Assembly: GCF_009856825.1 (NCBI RefSeq)
Contig: NZ_WVTD01000006.1
Coordinates: 1-64,000, forward strand
Direction of reading: 5' to 3'
Length of the DNA stretch: 64,000 bases
Source of the DNA: Novosphingobium silvae
GTDB lineage: Bacteria > Pseudomonadota > Alphaproteobacteria > Sphingomonadales > Sphingomonadaceae
How positions within the stretch are numbered: position 1 is the first letter of the stretch; each line of letters starts with the position of its first letter. The notes beneath the pieces are model-generated. The model did no database searches, had not been told where the DNA came from, and worked only from the letters and a program-made list of their open reading frames with translations. Shown here one piece after another: positions 33,116 to 42,164 of this stretch. Position numbers and translations under genes: made by a program.

Positions 33116-35250
33116 CACGCTACCTTCTGGTCGGGGCGGGCTGGTGTGTCGTTGAGTGCCGGGGCGGCGGCGAGCGGCAGGCGCACCACGAAGCGCGAGC
33201 CGAACCCTTCGCGCGATTCGACCTCGAGCCGCCCGCGCATCGCGCGCACCAGTTCGCGTGCCTCGAACGCACCGATGCCGAAGCCGCCGGACTTGGTCGA
33301 GACGAAGGGCTTGAACAGGCGCGTGCGCACGAAGTCAGCGGTCATGCCGCAGCCGGAATCCAGCACGTCGAAGCGCGCGCTTGCCCCCTCCCGCGTGAGC
33401 GAGAGGAAGACCGGCACATCGGGGCGGCTCGCGTCGATGGCGTTCTGGACGAGGTGCATGAGCACCTGCTCCAGCGAATGGCGATGGGCCATGACCGTAA
33501 GATCGCAGCTTTGCGCCACGGTCACTTGCGGGCTCGCGCGGAAGCGCTCCATGACGACCGACAGCACTTGCCCCGCCGGCACCTGCTCCAGCTTCTCCAC
33601 CGCGCCGGTGCCATAGCGCGAGAGACGCTGCAGCAGAGCGTTGAGCTTGTCCGACGAATTGCGCAGCGTCACCAGCATGTCTGCGCGAAAGGCTGGCTTT
33701 TCGGCGTGAAGCTCGGCGTTTCGTGCCAGCAGGCTGAACTGGCTGGCAAGGTTCTTGATGTCGTGCATCACGAAGGCGATGCGACGGTGGAAGTCGTCGA
33801 AGCGCGCGCTTTCGGCAAGCGCCTCCTGGCTGGAGTTCTCGGCCAGGTAGCTGGCAACCTGCTGGCCGATGACGCGCAGGAGATCGAAATCTTCCCAGTC
33901 GAACTTGCGGGCAAGTTGCGGCCGGGCGAGCACGACCATCCCCACCAGCCGTTCGTAGTGGATCAGCGGGATCATCGCCCAGGCGCGCGGATGGTCCAGC
34001 AGCCAGGCGGGCACGTCCTCGCGGTCCATGCCGGGGCCGATGGAGCGGCCGGCCCGCACGTCGTCGAGGTCGGCGATGTAGCCGGAGCGCTCGAAATGAG
34101 CCAGGCTGGGCGCGCCGAGAGCATCGGCGGGAACTTCGATCTCGGGCCAGTTCCACCGGGCGGCGAGCGTCAGCTCACCCTGGTCGCCAGGGGTCAGCAG
34201 CAGGCCGGCGGGACTGTCGAACACGTCGGCCACGGACTGGACGACCCGCTCGGCAAGCGGCGCGGACTGGTCGCCCCCGCTGCCGATCGTGCGGGTGAAG
34301 CGCAGCCACTCCTCGCGGTAGTCATAGCGGTGCTGGAAGAAGTGCTTGGCCAGCGTGACCTTGAGCCAGCCGCGAACGCGCCGCGAAGGCAGGACCACCA
34401 GCGCACCGGCCGTGGCGAGCGTAAGGAAAACCAGCTCGATAAGCCGCGCGAAATTGCCGCCGGCATACGAAAGCCACTGCGCCACCGCGACCATCGAGAC
34501 AAGGTAGACGCCGATCACCAGCAGCGAGAAGGTCTGGAACGTCACCGCCCGCGAAGGGCGCAGGCGCACGTCGTCGCGGTTGCCGAAGGCGCCGATGGCT
34601 ACGCAGGCCGCCAAGGCCCCGCTCGAGAGGCCGCGAAGCGCCGCGATCTCGTGCGGCCAGTTCCCTGCGAGATAGGCGATGGTGTAAAGGTTAAGGTCGA
34701 ACGCCCAAAGCGCGGCCAGCCCTCCGGCAGGCCAGCGCAGCGCCGCCCGCGCCTCGCGAGGGGCGCCCGCGTAGAGGTTGTGGACCAGCACAAGGCCGCC
34801 CACGGTGACCAGCAGGCGGAACATGACGTTGAACTCGAACGCGATCCGCAGGATCTCGCCTTCCATCGTGAGGCGCGACAGGACGTAGTCCACGCCAAGG
34901 TGAAGGACCTCGACGAAGGCGAGTGCAACGATCACGGGGCGGATCGGCGCAAGGCTCGCATGGCGGCCGTCGCTGGCGAACAGGCGGTAGATGACGAAGA
35001 GCCAGCCGAGGTTGCGGGAACTTTCCGCAAGCGATGGAGCGAAGCTGACCGAGGCCGAGGCGGTCGCGGCCGCTTCGGCAAGGCTCCACAGCGCGGTCAC
35101 GAACAGGGCAATGACCACCGCGCCGCCCGCCGTGCCGAAGCGTTCGCGCCGCGGCAGAAGCCACATGGCCACGGTTGCCAGCGCAATGGCTCCGCTCAGG
35201 TCGAGACCGACCCCGACGGTGGTCCAGACCGCAGCCGTGCCCAGCACCAT
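33115..35250 (-). CDS. prsK: XrtA/PEP-CTERM system histidine kinase PrsK
   Basis: A 711-residue membrane sensor kinase. The N-terminal 290 or so residues form multiple membrane helices, a GAF-like domain follows, then a dimerisation domain with the phospho-acceptor histidine in FVMHDIKNLASQ. The HATPase domain shows LVQNAIDAS, DSGCGMT and GGFGIGAFEA. The HDIKN variant and the architecture fit PrsK. The ATG at 35250 overlaps the glycosyltransferase stop as TGATG, and the gene's own TGA overlaps prsR the same way. The signal sensed is unknown. Confidence 0.93.
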
Positions 35251-36635
35251 CAGCGCGCGCCCTCGCTCCACAGCACCACGCGCAGCGTCTGCAGGATGAT
35301 CAGGAAATCGAGGAACGGCGTGTAGTTCTTGGCGTAGTAGAGGTCGTACTCCAGCTTGTGGCGGGCATCCTCGATCGAGGCACCGTAGGGGTAGTTGATC
35401 TGCGCCCAGCCGGTGATCCCCGGCTTCACCATGTGCCGCTCCGCATAGTAGCGCAGCTGCTCCTCAAGGTCGGCCACGAACTCGGGACGTTCGGGACGCG
35501 GGCCCACGAAGCTCATCTCGCCCTTGAGAACGGTCCAGGCCTGGGGCAGCTCGTCGATCCGGACCTTGCGGATGAACCTGCCGACGCGGGTGACGCGCGG
35601 GTCGTCCTTGGTGGCCCACTGGGCCCCTGCGGCCTCGGCGTCGGTGCGCATGGAGCGCAGCTTGATGACGTCGAAGTTCTGCCCGAACAGGCCCACGCGC
35701 GGCTGCCGGTAGAAGGCCGGGCCACGGCTGTCGATCTTCACCAGCAGGGCGAACAGGGCGATCACGGGCGCCATGAAGAGCAGCAGCGTTGCCGCCACCA
35801 CGATGTCGAACAGCCGCTTGGCGGCGCTCGAGAGCGCGCGGCCGGACGAGAACCCGTCGGAAAAGATCAGCCAGCTGGGGTTGACCGTGTCGAGATCGAC
35901 GCGGCCGGTCTCTCGCTCGAGGAAGCTGGAGAACTCGTTGACGTGGACGCCGGCCGTCTTGATGCGCAGAAGGTCCTTCAGCGGCAAGGCGTTGCGCCGC
36001 TCCTCGAGCGCGAGGACGACTTCGCTGACGCCCAGGTTCTCGACATAGCGGGTAAGATTGCTGATGGCCCCGCGCGAGATCGCTTCCTCAACGACGGGCG
36101 TCGCTTCGCTCATGGCGACATAGCCCACGATCGCGAAACCGCTTTCGGGGCGTTCGCCCAGCGTGCGCAGGCGCTGCGCCCGGGCACCGGCGCCGAGCAC
36201 GAGAACCCGCCGGCGAAACGCGTTGGTGCCCAGAAACGCACCCAGCAGCAGCCGGTTTGCGATCAGGAGGACGATGGCAAAGGCCATGGAATAGGCCAGG
36301 GTCGAGCGCCAGAAGTTCTGCCCGCCCACCAGGAAGTCCACGAAGGCCAGCGCGATGATGCCCAGCGATATGGCGACCAGCAGCCGCGCCGCGGCGAAAC
36401 GGTTCGATCGCAGCGCATCGGCGCCGTAGACGCCCACCGAGATCATCGAGAGGGAGATGACGAAGGCGAAGGCCGCATGCGCGCCGAGCCTTTGCCCGAG
36501 CGCGCCGGGGTCGATGCCGATCTGGTCGGCCCGCAGGCGCCACGAGATCTCGTTCGCCAGCGCAAGCAGCGCCACGTCCACCAGCCAGAGCAGGATGACG
36601 GCATGCGGAATGTAGTGCTTGAACAGACGAATCAT
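35250..36635 (-). CDS. TIGR03013-type polyprenyl glycosylphosphotransferase (XrtA locus)
   Basis: Starts exopolysaccharide synthesis by moving a sugar phosphate to undecaprenyl phosphate. The 461-residue protein has about four N-terminal helices, a middle CoA-binding-like domain (RVLVLGAGARAQRL), one further helix (KRLFDIVVAATLLLFMAPVI) and the catalytic domain with KLRSMRTDAEAAGA, RKVRIDELPQ, GPRPERPEFV and KPGITGWAQINYPYG. It heads the prs operon. The sequence resembles the family linked to XrtA exosortases, but no exosortase or other EPS gene lies in this window. Confidence 0.92.
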   Translation of the reverse strand: MIRLFKHYIPHAVILLWLVDVALLALANEISWRLRADQIGIDPGALGQRLGAHAAFAFVISLSMISVGVYGADALRSNRFAAARLLVAISLGIIALAFVDFLVGGQNFWRSTLAYSMAFAIVLLIANRLLLGAFLGTNAFRRRVLVLGAGARAQRLRTLGERPESGFAIVGYVAMSEATPVVEEAISRGAISNLTRYVENLGVSEVVLALEERRNALPLKDLLRIKTAGVHVNEFSSFLERETGRVDLDTVNPSWLIFSDGFSSGRALSSAAKRLFDIVVAATLLLFMAPVIALFALLVKIDSRGPAFYRQPRVGLFGQNFDVIKLRSMRTDAEAAGAQWATKDDPRVTRVGRFIRKVRIDELPQAWTVLKGEMSFVGPRPERPEFVADLEEQLRYYAERHMVKPGITGWAQINYPYGASIEDARHKLEYDLYYAKNYTPFLDFLIILQTLRVVLWSEGAR

Positions 36636-36778
36636 CGTCGTTTACGCCATCCTTCGCAGCCGGGAACCGGCTCTTGGCCGCTGCTTACGGCAAGAGCGTA
36701 AACCGTCGGTTACCTTAACAGTTGTCTGGACGACACGGGAATTTTGGGCGGCCCCGCACTCTGGCAGCCTGTCGCCGC

Positions 36779-36806
36779 CGCTTACAGTCAGGACGCTTAC
36801 AGTCAG
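36779..36806. repeat. Tandem 13-bp direct repeat
   Basis: CGCTTACAGTCAG occurs twice, 15 bases apart, at 36779-36791 and 36794-36806. The second copy covers the stop codon of the M20 hydrolase gene. It may be replication slippage or a binding site upstream of the prs operon. Confidence 0.6.
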
Positions 36807-38116
36807 TGGCGCGGCATCAGGCGCAGGGAGGTCAGCGTCAGGGCCTCGGCGGCGGAGCCTATGACCTTGTCCGCGACCGGTGCCCAGAACGGGCTGTGAA
36901 GCGAAGGCATCGAAGGGCCGCCCGCCTTCGCCTGCGCCAGCTTGGCCGGGTCCGAACCGCCGACCCAGAGGATCAGCGACTTCACGCGATCCTCGTCGGC
37001 ACGGCGAAACTCGCCGAAGTCCTCGCCGCCCATCACCGCCGGCGTGAAGACCACGCCGTCCGATCCCATCTTCGCCTTGAGATCGGCAATCGCCTCTTCG
37101 GTGAAGTCGGGCGTGTTCCAGGTCGCGCGGGTATAGGGTTCCTTGACGCTGACCTGCGGCATCCGGTCCTCCGGGATGTCCGCGGCGATCGCCTCGCCCC
37201 GCGCGATGCGGGCGATGCCTTCGAGCAGGCGTGCGCGAGTCTCGTCCGAATAGCTGCGAACGGTAAGCTCCAGCTTCGCCTCGGCGGGGATGATGTTGTG
37301 CTTGGCGCCTGCGTGAAACGAGCCGACGGTCACGACGGCAGGGTCCTGAGGGTTGTTCTCGCGGCTGACCAGCGTCTGCAGCTTCATCACGATCGCACTC
37401 GCCAGCACGATCGGATCGCGAGTGGTGTGCGGATACGCACCGTGACCCCCGGTGCCCCGCACGAGAAGATCGACGCTGTCTACATTGGCGAGCGCCCAGC
37501 CCTTTGCCGCACCCACGGTTCCCGCCGGCAGTTCGGGCGTGTCATGGAAGGCGAGCGCGTAGTCGGGCTTGGGGAAACGGGTGTAGAGCCCATCGTCCAG
37601 CATCGCCCGGGCGCCAAGACCCAGTTCCTCCGCAGGCTGTCCGATCATCACCAGCGTGCCCGACCATTCGGCCTTTCGCGCGGCCATCAGCCGGGCGGTC
37701 TCGATCCACGCGGTCATGTGGGTATCGTGCCCGCAGGCGTGCATGATCCCGCTTTCGACGCCCGCCGTCGAGGTTCCGCGCCGGGTGGATGCGAACGGCA
37801 GCCCGGTCTGCTCCGTCACCGGCAGGCCATCCATGTCGGCCCGGATGAGGACGGTAGGCCCCTGCCCGTTCTTCAGGACGGCCACCACTCCGGTGCGGCC
37901 CACCTTCTCCGTCACCGTAAAGCCGGCCTTGCGGGCGGCCTCGGCCATGATCCTGGCGCTGCGCACTTCCTGAAAGCTGAGTTCGGGATTTGCATGCAGG
38001 TCGCGGTAGATCTCCATCAGCCCCGGCATGTCGCGGGCGATGACCGAGCGTACCTCCTGCGCATGGACCGGCAGCGGGAACGAGACGAGGGCGAGAGCGG
38101 TGAGAAAGCGGCGCAT
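36803..38116 (-). CDS. Secreted M20 family metallo-amidohydrolase
   Basis: A periplasmic zinc or manganese hydrolase of 437 residues. A signal peptide (MRRFLTALALVSFPLPVHA) is followed by an M20D-type domain: DLHANPELSFQE, IRADMDGLPV, the metal-binding MHACGHDTHMTAW, QPAEELGLGA and MGGEDFGEF. The family includes hippurate hydrolases, indole-acetyl-amino-acid hydrolases and carboxypeptidases, so the natural substrate is unclear. It is transcribed towards the prs promoter region. Confidence 0.9.
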   Translation of the reverse strand: MRRFLTALALVSFPLPVHAQEVRSVIARDMPGLMEIYRDLHANPELSFQEVRSARIMAEAARKAGFTVTEKVGRTGVVAVLKNGQGPTVLIRADMDGLPVTEQTGLPFASTRRGTSTAGVESGIMHACGHDTHMTAWIETARLMAARKAEWSGTLVMIGQPAEELGLGARAMLDDGLYTRFPKPDYALAFHDTPELPAGTVGAAKGWALANVDSVDLLVRGTGGHGAYPHTTRDPIVLASAIVMKLQTLVSRENNPQDPAVVTVGSFHAGAKHNIIPAEAKLELTVRSYSDETRARLLEGIARIARGEAIAADIPEDRMPQVSVKEPYTRATWNTPDFTEEAIADLKAKMGSDGVVFTPAVMGGEDFGEFRRADEDRVKSLILWVGGSDPAKLAQAKAGGPSMPSLHSPFWAPVADKVIGSAAEALTLTSLRLMPRH

Positions 38117-38392
38117 GTCCGCAGGCTACGCGAAGGAAATGCGCCCGGCAATCGCATGCTTGCAAGGCGAGCCGGGCCTTTCTCCGTACGGTGAAGTTTT
38201 TCTCGCCCGCCGGATAGTATCGCCTGTGTGGACATTCTCTACTCGGTACGTAGATTGTCTATCGAGCGAAGGGTTCGCCTCTCGCTCCGCGGCATTTGAT
38301 GGCTGTCAGCTTGCTCCGCGTCACCAACCGCTAAAGCGCACGAAACCCAGGCGACAACGCCGGCTTCGTGCCTCCCGTCATGGAGATACGAA
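38117..38392. other. Intergenic region upstream of the M20 hydrolase gene
   Basis: About 276 bases between the M20 start and a small candidate ORF. I see only a short inverted repeat, TCTAC-N7-GTAGA around 38236-38252, and no RNA gene or clear promoter. Confidence 0.5.
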
Positions 38393-38578
38393 ATGCTCGA
38401 TACCCTTCCCACCGACAGGTCCGCTCCACAGACACGCTCGAAAGTCCTGCGCGCCCATTCCGCGCCGGGAACGCGCCTTGCGCATCCATCCTGGCGCGCC
38501 GGCTTCGGGCCGCTCCCGGCCGATGGAAGCACCGCGATCCGCAGTGCAGGAGACTTCTGGTCCCGCCTCGGGCTGTAA
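38393..38578 (+). CDS. Possible small protein of 61 residues
   Basis: The ATG at 38393 is preceded at seven bases by GGAG, an ideal ribosome binding site, in a stretch of about 550 bases that otherwise lacks a gene. The product is basic and begins MLDTLPTDRSAPQTRSKVLR; it has no signal peptide and I recognise no family. The frame could equally be chance in high-GC DNA. Confidence 0.3.
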   Translation: MLDTLPTDRSAPQTRSKVLRAHSAPGTRLAHPSWRAGFGPLPADGSTAIRSAGDFWSRLGL

Positions 38579-38666
38579 CCATGCCGCCGCCCGGTTCGAA
38601 GGCGCACGCTTTGCCGCCAGCGCCTTCGAACTCCACCGTTCAGACAGTTTGTGCCAGACAGGATTC

Positions 38667-39362
38667 GTGAAGACCGCTCTCATCATCCGCCACGTTCCCC
38701 ACGAAGGGGTCGCCGGCTATCGCAAGCCTATCGAAGATGCAGGCTACCGTGTCTCGCGCATCGACGTGACGGACCCGCAGTTCTCGAGCCTCGACCTACG
38801 CGAGCCGGACCTGCTCATCATGATGGGCGGCCCGATGGGCGTCTACGAACAGGACCGCCACCCCTGGATCGCCTGTCAGCTCCGCCGCCTCGCCCTCAGG
38901 CTGGAGGCCGACCGTCCGACGCTGGGGGTATGCTTCGGGGCGCAGATGATTGCCGGGGCGCTTGGCGCCGAGGTTTACGCCGGACCGGCCAAGGAAGTCG
39001 GCTTCCATCCTGTCGAGATCCACGACCATGCCGCGCAAGGACCGCTGCGTCACTTGCGCGGCGTGCCCGTGCTCCACTGGCACGGCGATACCTTCACCCG
39101 CCCCGAAGGCGTGGAGATGCTGGCGTCCAGTGCACTTTACGCCCATCAGGCATTTCGACGCGGCAGGAACCTTCTCGCCGTCCAGTTCCATGCGGAGATG
39201 GGAGAGGACCCGCGCTTCGAGGCATGGATGGAGCAATGGCCCGAGGCCGTCCGCGAGGCGGGAGGCTGCCCCCAAGCTCTTCGGGAGGCGCACGACCGGC
39301 TGGGCCCGGGCGCCGTCGCCGCAGGACGAGCGATGATCGCGGACTGGCTCTCCGCCCTTTAG
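38667..39362 (+). CDS. Class I glutamine amidotransferase domain protein
   Basis: A 231-residue stand-alone GATase resembling the glutaminase domain of GMP synthase. The catalytic triad is visible: Cys89 in GVCFGAQ, His175 in QFHAEM and Glu177. The oxyanion segment MMGGPMGVYEQD is present. The start is GTG at 38667; the longer upstream frame has no homology. Members of this family hydrolyse glutamine or gamma-glutamyl compounds; the acceptor is unknown. It has no obvious operon partner. Confidence 0.85.
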   Translation: MKTALIIRHVPHEGVAGYRKPIEDAGYRVSRIDVTDPQFSSLDLREPDLLIMMGGPMGVYEQDRHPWIACQLRRLALRLEADRPTLGVCFGAQMIAGALGAEVYAGPAKEVGFHPVEIHDHAAQGPLRHLRGVPVLHWHGDTFTRPEGVEMLASSALYAHQAFRRGRNLLAVQFHAEMGEDPRFEAWMEQWPEAVREAGGCPQALREAHDRLGPGAVAAGRAMIADWLSAL

Positions 39363-39404
39363 CGAGCACAGTAGCCGGGCCGGAGAAGCGCTCTTCCAGC
39401 TGCT

Positions 39405-40013
39405 TCAATCCCGGCGGATAGCCTCGCGGCGAAGGTCGTGGATCCGGCCGTCGCGATGCGCGATCACCGGCGTATCGTCGACCGGTTCGTTGACGAGATC
39501 GTCGAACAGCGTGCGATAATGGATCATCGCCTGGCGCAGTTCCTCGGTTCGTACCTCGCCGCGGGCATGACTCTCGGCGATGGCGTGAGCCGTGCGGTAA
39601 TGCGCGACGACCTCGCCGTGATCGACCGAGAGATACTCATAGCGCTGCTCGAACTGCGCCATCGGGTAGCCGCGCGCCAGCATGACATCGGTCAGCAGGA
39701 CGTCGGCGCGTGCGACCGCTCCTGCCGGATCGATGACGAAGAGCGCCTGCACGTCCAGCCAGTGATCGATGAAGTCATGGCGCTGCGCCGGGACCAGTGG
39801 ATGAATGTCGAAGGCGGCGACCTGCTTTTCGCGCTCGCGCAGTTGCCGCTCCGCCTTGTGAGTGTCGCCGGCGCGCGCGACGGTGCGGGAGTATTCCGCT
39901 CGGTACCTGCCTTTGAGGCCCGCGCTGCGACGATTGCGCCGGAACGTGATCGCCGCGCCGACGAGTACGGCCACAAGCAGGAGGACGATAGTGACGATCG
40001 CGAGTGGACCCAT
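39405..40013 (-). CDS. Small membrane-anchored protein of unknown function
   Basis: From ATG 40013 the product is about 202 residues: one N-terminal membrane helix (MGPLAIVTIVLLLVAVLVGAA), a basic stretch (RRNRRSAGLKGRYRAEYSRT), a likely coiled-coil (KAERQLREREKQVAAF) and a soluble helical domain. The segment RHDFIDHWLDVQALFVIDPAGAV reads like a conserved hypothetical family seen in many bacteria. The function is unknown. Longer upstream starts (to 40127) would put residues before the helix that look non-coding. Confidence 0.7.
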   Translation of the reverse strand: MGPLAIVTIVLLLVAVLVGAAITFRRNRRSAGLKGRYRAEYSRTVARAGDTHKAERQLREREKQVAAFDIHPLVPAQRHDFIDHWLDVQALFVIDPAGAVARADVLLTDVMLARGYPMAQFEQRYEYLSVDHGEVVAHYRTAHAIAESHARGEVRTEELRQAMIHYRTLFDDLVNEPVDDTPVIAHRDGRIHDLRREAIRRD

Positions 40014-40163
40014 GTCGTTCAAGATGCTTCTCCCGCACGTTGTCGCAGTGTTCGTGAGAGACAACCGGTGGTGACTTCCAGGGTTTCGCATGCCCGAACC
40101 GTCCGCCGCATCTGCCGCAACACTCACCTTTCGCCTCGGGTGGACGACCTGCGGGCGCGGATC

Positions 40164-42107
40164 CTACCCGCGCGGGTGATAGAAGTCGTAGATCGTCTGC
40201 GCGACCGTGCCGCTCACCCCCGGTGCCCGCTGGAGATCCTCCAGACTGGCCGCGCGCACCTTGCCCGCAGTCCCGAAATGCAGCAGCAGCGCCCGCTTGC
40301 GAGCGGGGCCGATGCCGGGGATCTCGTCAAGCGGGCTGGCGCTGATCGCCCGACTGCGCTTGGCCCGGTGTGCTCCGATTGCAAAGCGGTGGACCTCGTC
40401 GCGCAGGCGCTGGAGATAGAACAGCAGGGGTGAGTTGACGGGCAGCATCTTTTCCCGGCCGTCCGGGAAGTGGAACACCTCGCGCCCCTCGCGCCCGTGG
40501 TGCGGGCCCTTGGCGATAGCGATCAGCGGTACGTCCTCGATGCCCAGTTCCTCGAGCGCATCCTTCACCGCGCTCATCTGCCCCTTGCCGCCGTCGATCA
40601 GCACAAGGTCGGGCCACGTGCCGCCGGTACGCTCGGGGTCTTCCTCCTGCACCCGCCCGAAGCGGCGCGTCATCACCTCGCGCATCATCGCGAAATCGTC
40701 GTCAGTTTGCGCGGTCTTGATGTTGAACTTGCGGTACTGGTTCTTGATGAAGCCTTCGGGCCCCGCGACCACCATAGCGCCAAGCGCCTTGGTGCCCTGG
40801 ATGTGGCTGTTGTCGTAGACCTCGATGCGCTGGGGCACGTCCGCCAGTTCCAGAAAGTCGGTCAACTCGCGAAGCGTCTTCGCCTGCGTTCCGCGCTCGG
40901 CGAGGCGACGGTCGAGCGCCTCCACGGCGTTGCGGGTGGCCTGCGCGATCAGGCGCCTGCGACTGCCGCGCTGGGGCACCGAAATCTCGACCTTGCCGCC
41001 CGCGCCTTCGCGCAGAGCCTCGGAAATCAGCTCGGCTTCGGGCAGCGCGCGGTCCACCAGGATGCAGCGGGCGGGCGGCACTTCCTCGTAGAACTGGGCA
41101 AGGAAGCTTTGCATCACCTCCTCTTCGCTCAGGCCCTCGGTGTGGGTCGGGAAGAAGGCCCGGTGCCCCCAGTTCTGTCCCCCGCGGATGAAGAACGCCT
41201 GCACGCCGATCTGCCCGCCCTTGCTCGCCATCGCGAAGATGTCGGCATTGTCGAGCCCTTCGGAGTTGATCGCCTGGCTACCCTGGATGAACGTCGCCGC
41301 ACGCAGACGGTCGCGCAGCATGGCCGCCCGCTCGAAATCGAGGTTCTGCGCCGCCTGCGCCATCTGCGCCTCGATCTTGCGTTGGACCGCGCTCGACCGG
41401 CCGCCCAGAAAGTCCTTCGCCTCCTGCACGAGTTCGGCATACCCCGCCTCGTCGATACGCCCGACGCACGGCGCCGAGCAGCGCTTGATCTGGTAGAGGA
41501 GGCAAGGCCGGTCGCGCCGCGCGAAGAAGCTGTCGGTGCAGCTGCGCAGCAGGAACAGCTTCTGCAGCGCGTTGACGGTCGTGTTGACCGAGCCCGCACT
41601 GGCGAAGGGGCCATAGTAGTTGCCCTTGGCCTTGCGCGCGCCCCGGTGCTTCATGATGCGCGGGAAATCATGGTCGGCGCGCAGCAGGATGAAGGGGAAC
41701 GACTTATCGTCGCGCAGCAGCACATTGTACGGCGGGCGGAATCGCTTGATCAGCTGCGCTTCCAGCAGCAGCGCCTCTGCCTCGGAATTGGTGGTGACGA
41801 TGGTCATCGAGCGCGTCTGGCTGACCATCCTCTGCAGCCTTCCGGGCAGGCGCTCCCACTGTGTGTAGTTGGCGACGCGGTTCTTCAGCGCGCGCGCCTT
41901 GCCCACGTAGAGCACGTCGCCGCGCGCATCCTGCATCCGGTAGACGCCCGGCTTGGGCGGCAGCGTACGCACGGTGTCGCGGATCACCTGCACCCCGGCC
42001 TGGAGATCCGGCTGTTCGGAGCCGCGCATGGTCTGGGTCGCCCGATCCTCGAGGAATCGCTCGTTGCCCTGTGGATTGTCGGGAGTGCCGGCAGGAGTTC
42101 GCGCCAT
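40164..42107 (-). CDS. uvrC: UvrABC excinuclease subunit C
   Basis: Nuclease that makes both incisions in nucleotide excision repair. The 647-residue protein has the GIY-YIG domain (KPGVYRMQDARGDVLYVGKA), the cysteine-containing CLLYQIKRCSAPC region, the UvrB-binding helical pair, the RNase H-like 5'-incision domain (EVYDNSHIQGTKALGAMVV, LVLIDGGKGQ) and C-terminal helix-hairpin-helix motifs (LDEIPGIGPARKRALLLHFG). It lies 57 bases downstream of the TonB receptor on the same strand. Confidence 0.98.
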   Translation of the reverse strand: MARTPAGTPDNPQGNERFLEDRATQTMRGSEQPDLQAGVQVIRDTVRTLPPKPGVYRMQDARGDVLYVGKARALKNRVANYTQWERLPGRLQRMVSQTRSMTIVTTNSEAEALLLEAQLIKRFRPPYNVLLRDDKSFPFILLRADHDFPRIMKHRGARKAKGNYYGPFASAGSVNTTVNALQKLFLLRSCTDSFFARRDRPCLLYQIKRCSAPCVGRIDEAGYAELVQEAKDFLGGRSSAVQRKIEAQMAQAAQNLDFERAAMLRDRLRAATFIQGSQAINSEGLDNADIFAMASKGGQIGVQAFFIRGGQNWGHRAFFPTHTEGLSEEEVMQSFLAQFYEEVPPARCILVDRALPEAELISEALREGAGGKVEISVPQRGSRRRLIAQATRNAVEALDRRLAERGTQAKTLRELTDFLELADVPQRIEVYDNSHIQGTKALGAMVVAGPEGFIKNQYRKFNIKTAQTDDDFAMMREVMTRRFGRVQEEDPERTGGTWPDLVLIDGGKGQMSAVKDALEELGIEDVPLIAIAKGPHHGREGREVFHFPDGREKMLPVNSPLLFYLQRLRDEVHRFAIGAHRAKRSRAISASPLDEIPGIGPARKRALLLHFGTAGKVRAASLEDLQRAPGVSGTVAQTIYDFYHPRG

Positions 42108-42164
42108 GCGCCTGCAGATAGGGAATGAAGCGCCGGATCGGTAGCCCCCCGACCCGGCGTATCC

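Noticed and set aside
33454-35325. A 623-codon plus-strand frame opposite prsK
   Set aside because: It is antisense to a complete histidine kinase with intact catalytic motifs and shows no motif of its own.
38236-38252. TCTAC-N7-GTAGA considered as an operator
   Set aside because: Arms of five bases are expected by chance and no regulated gene starts nearby with confidence.
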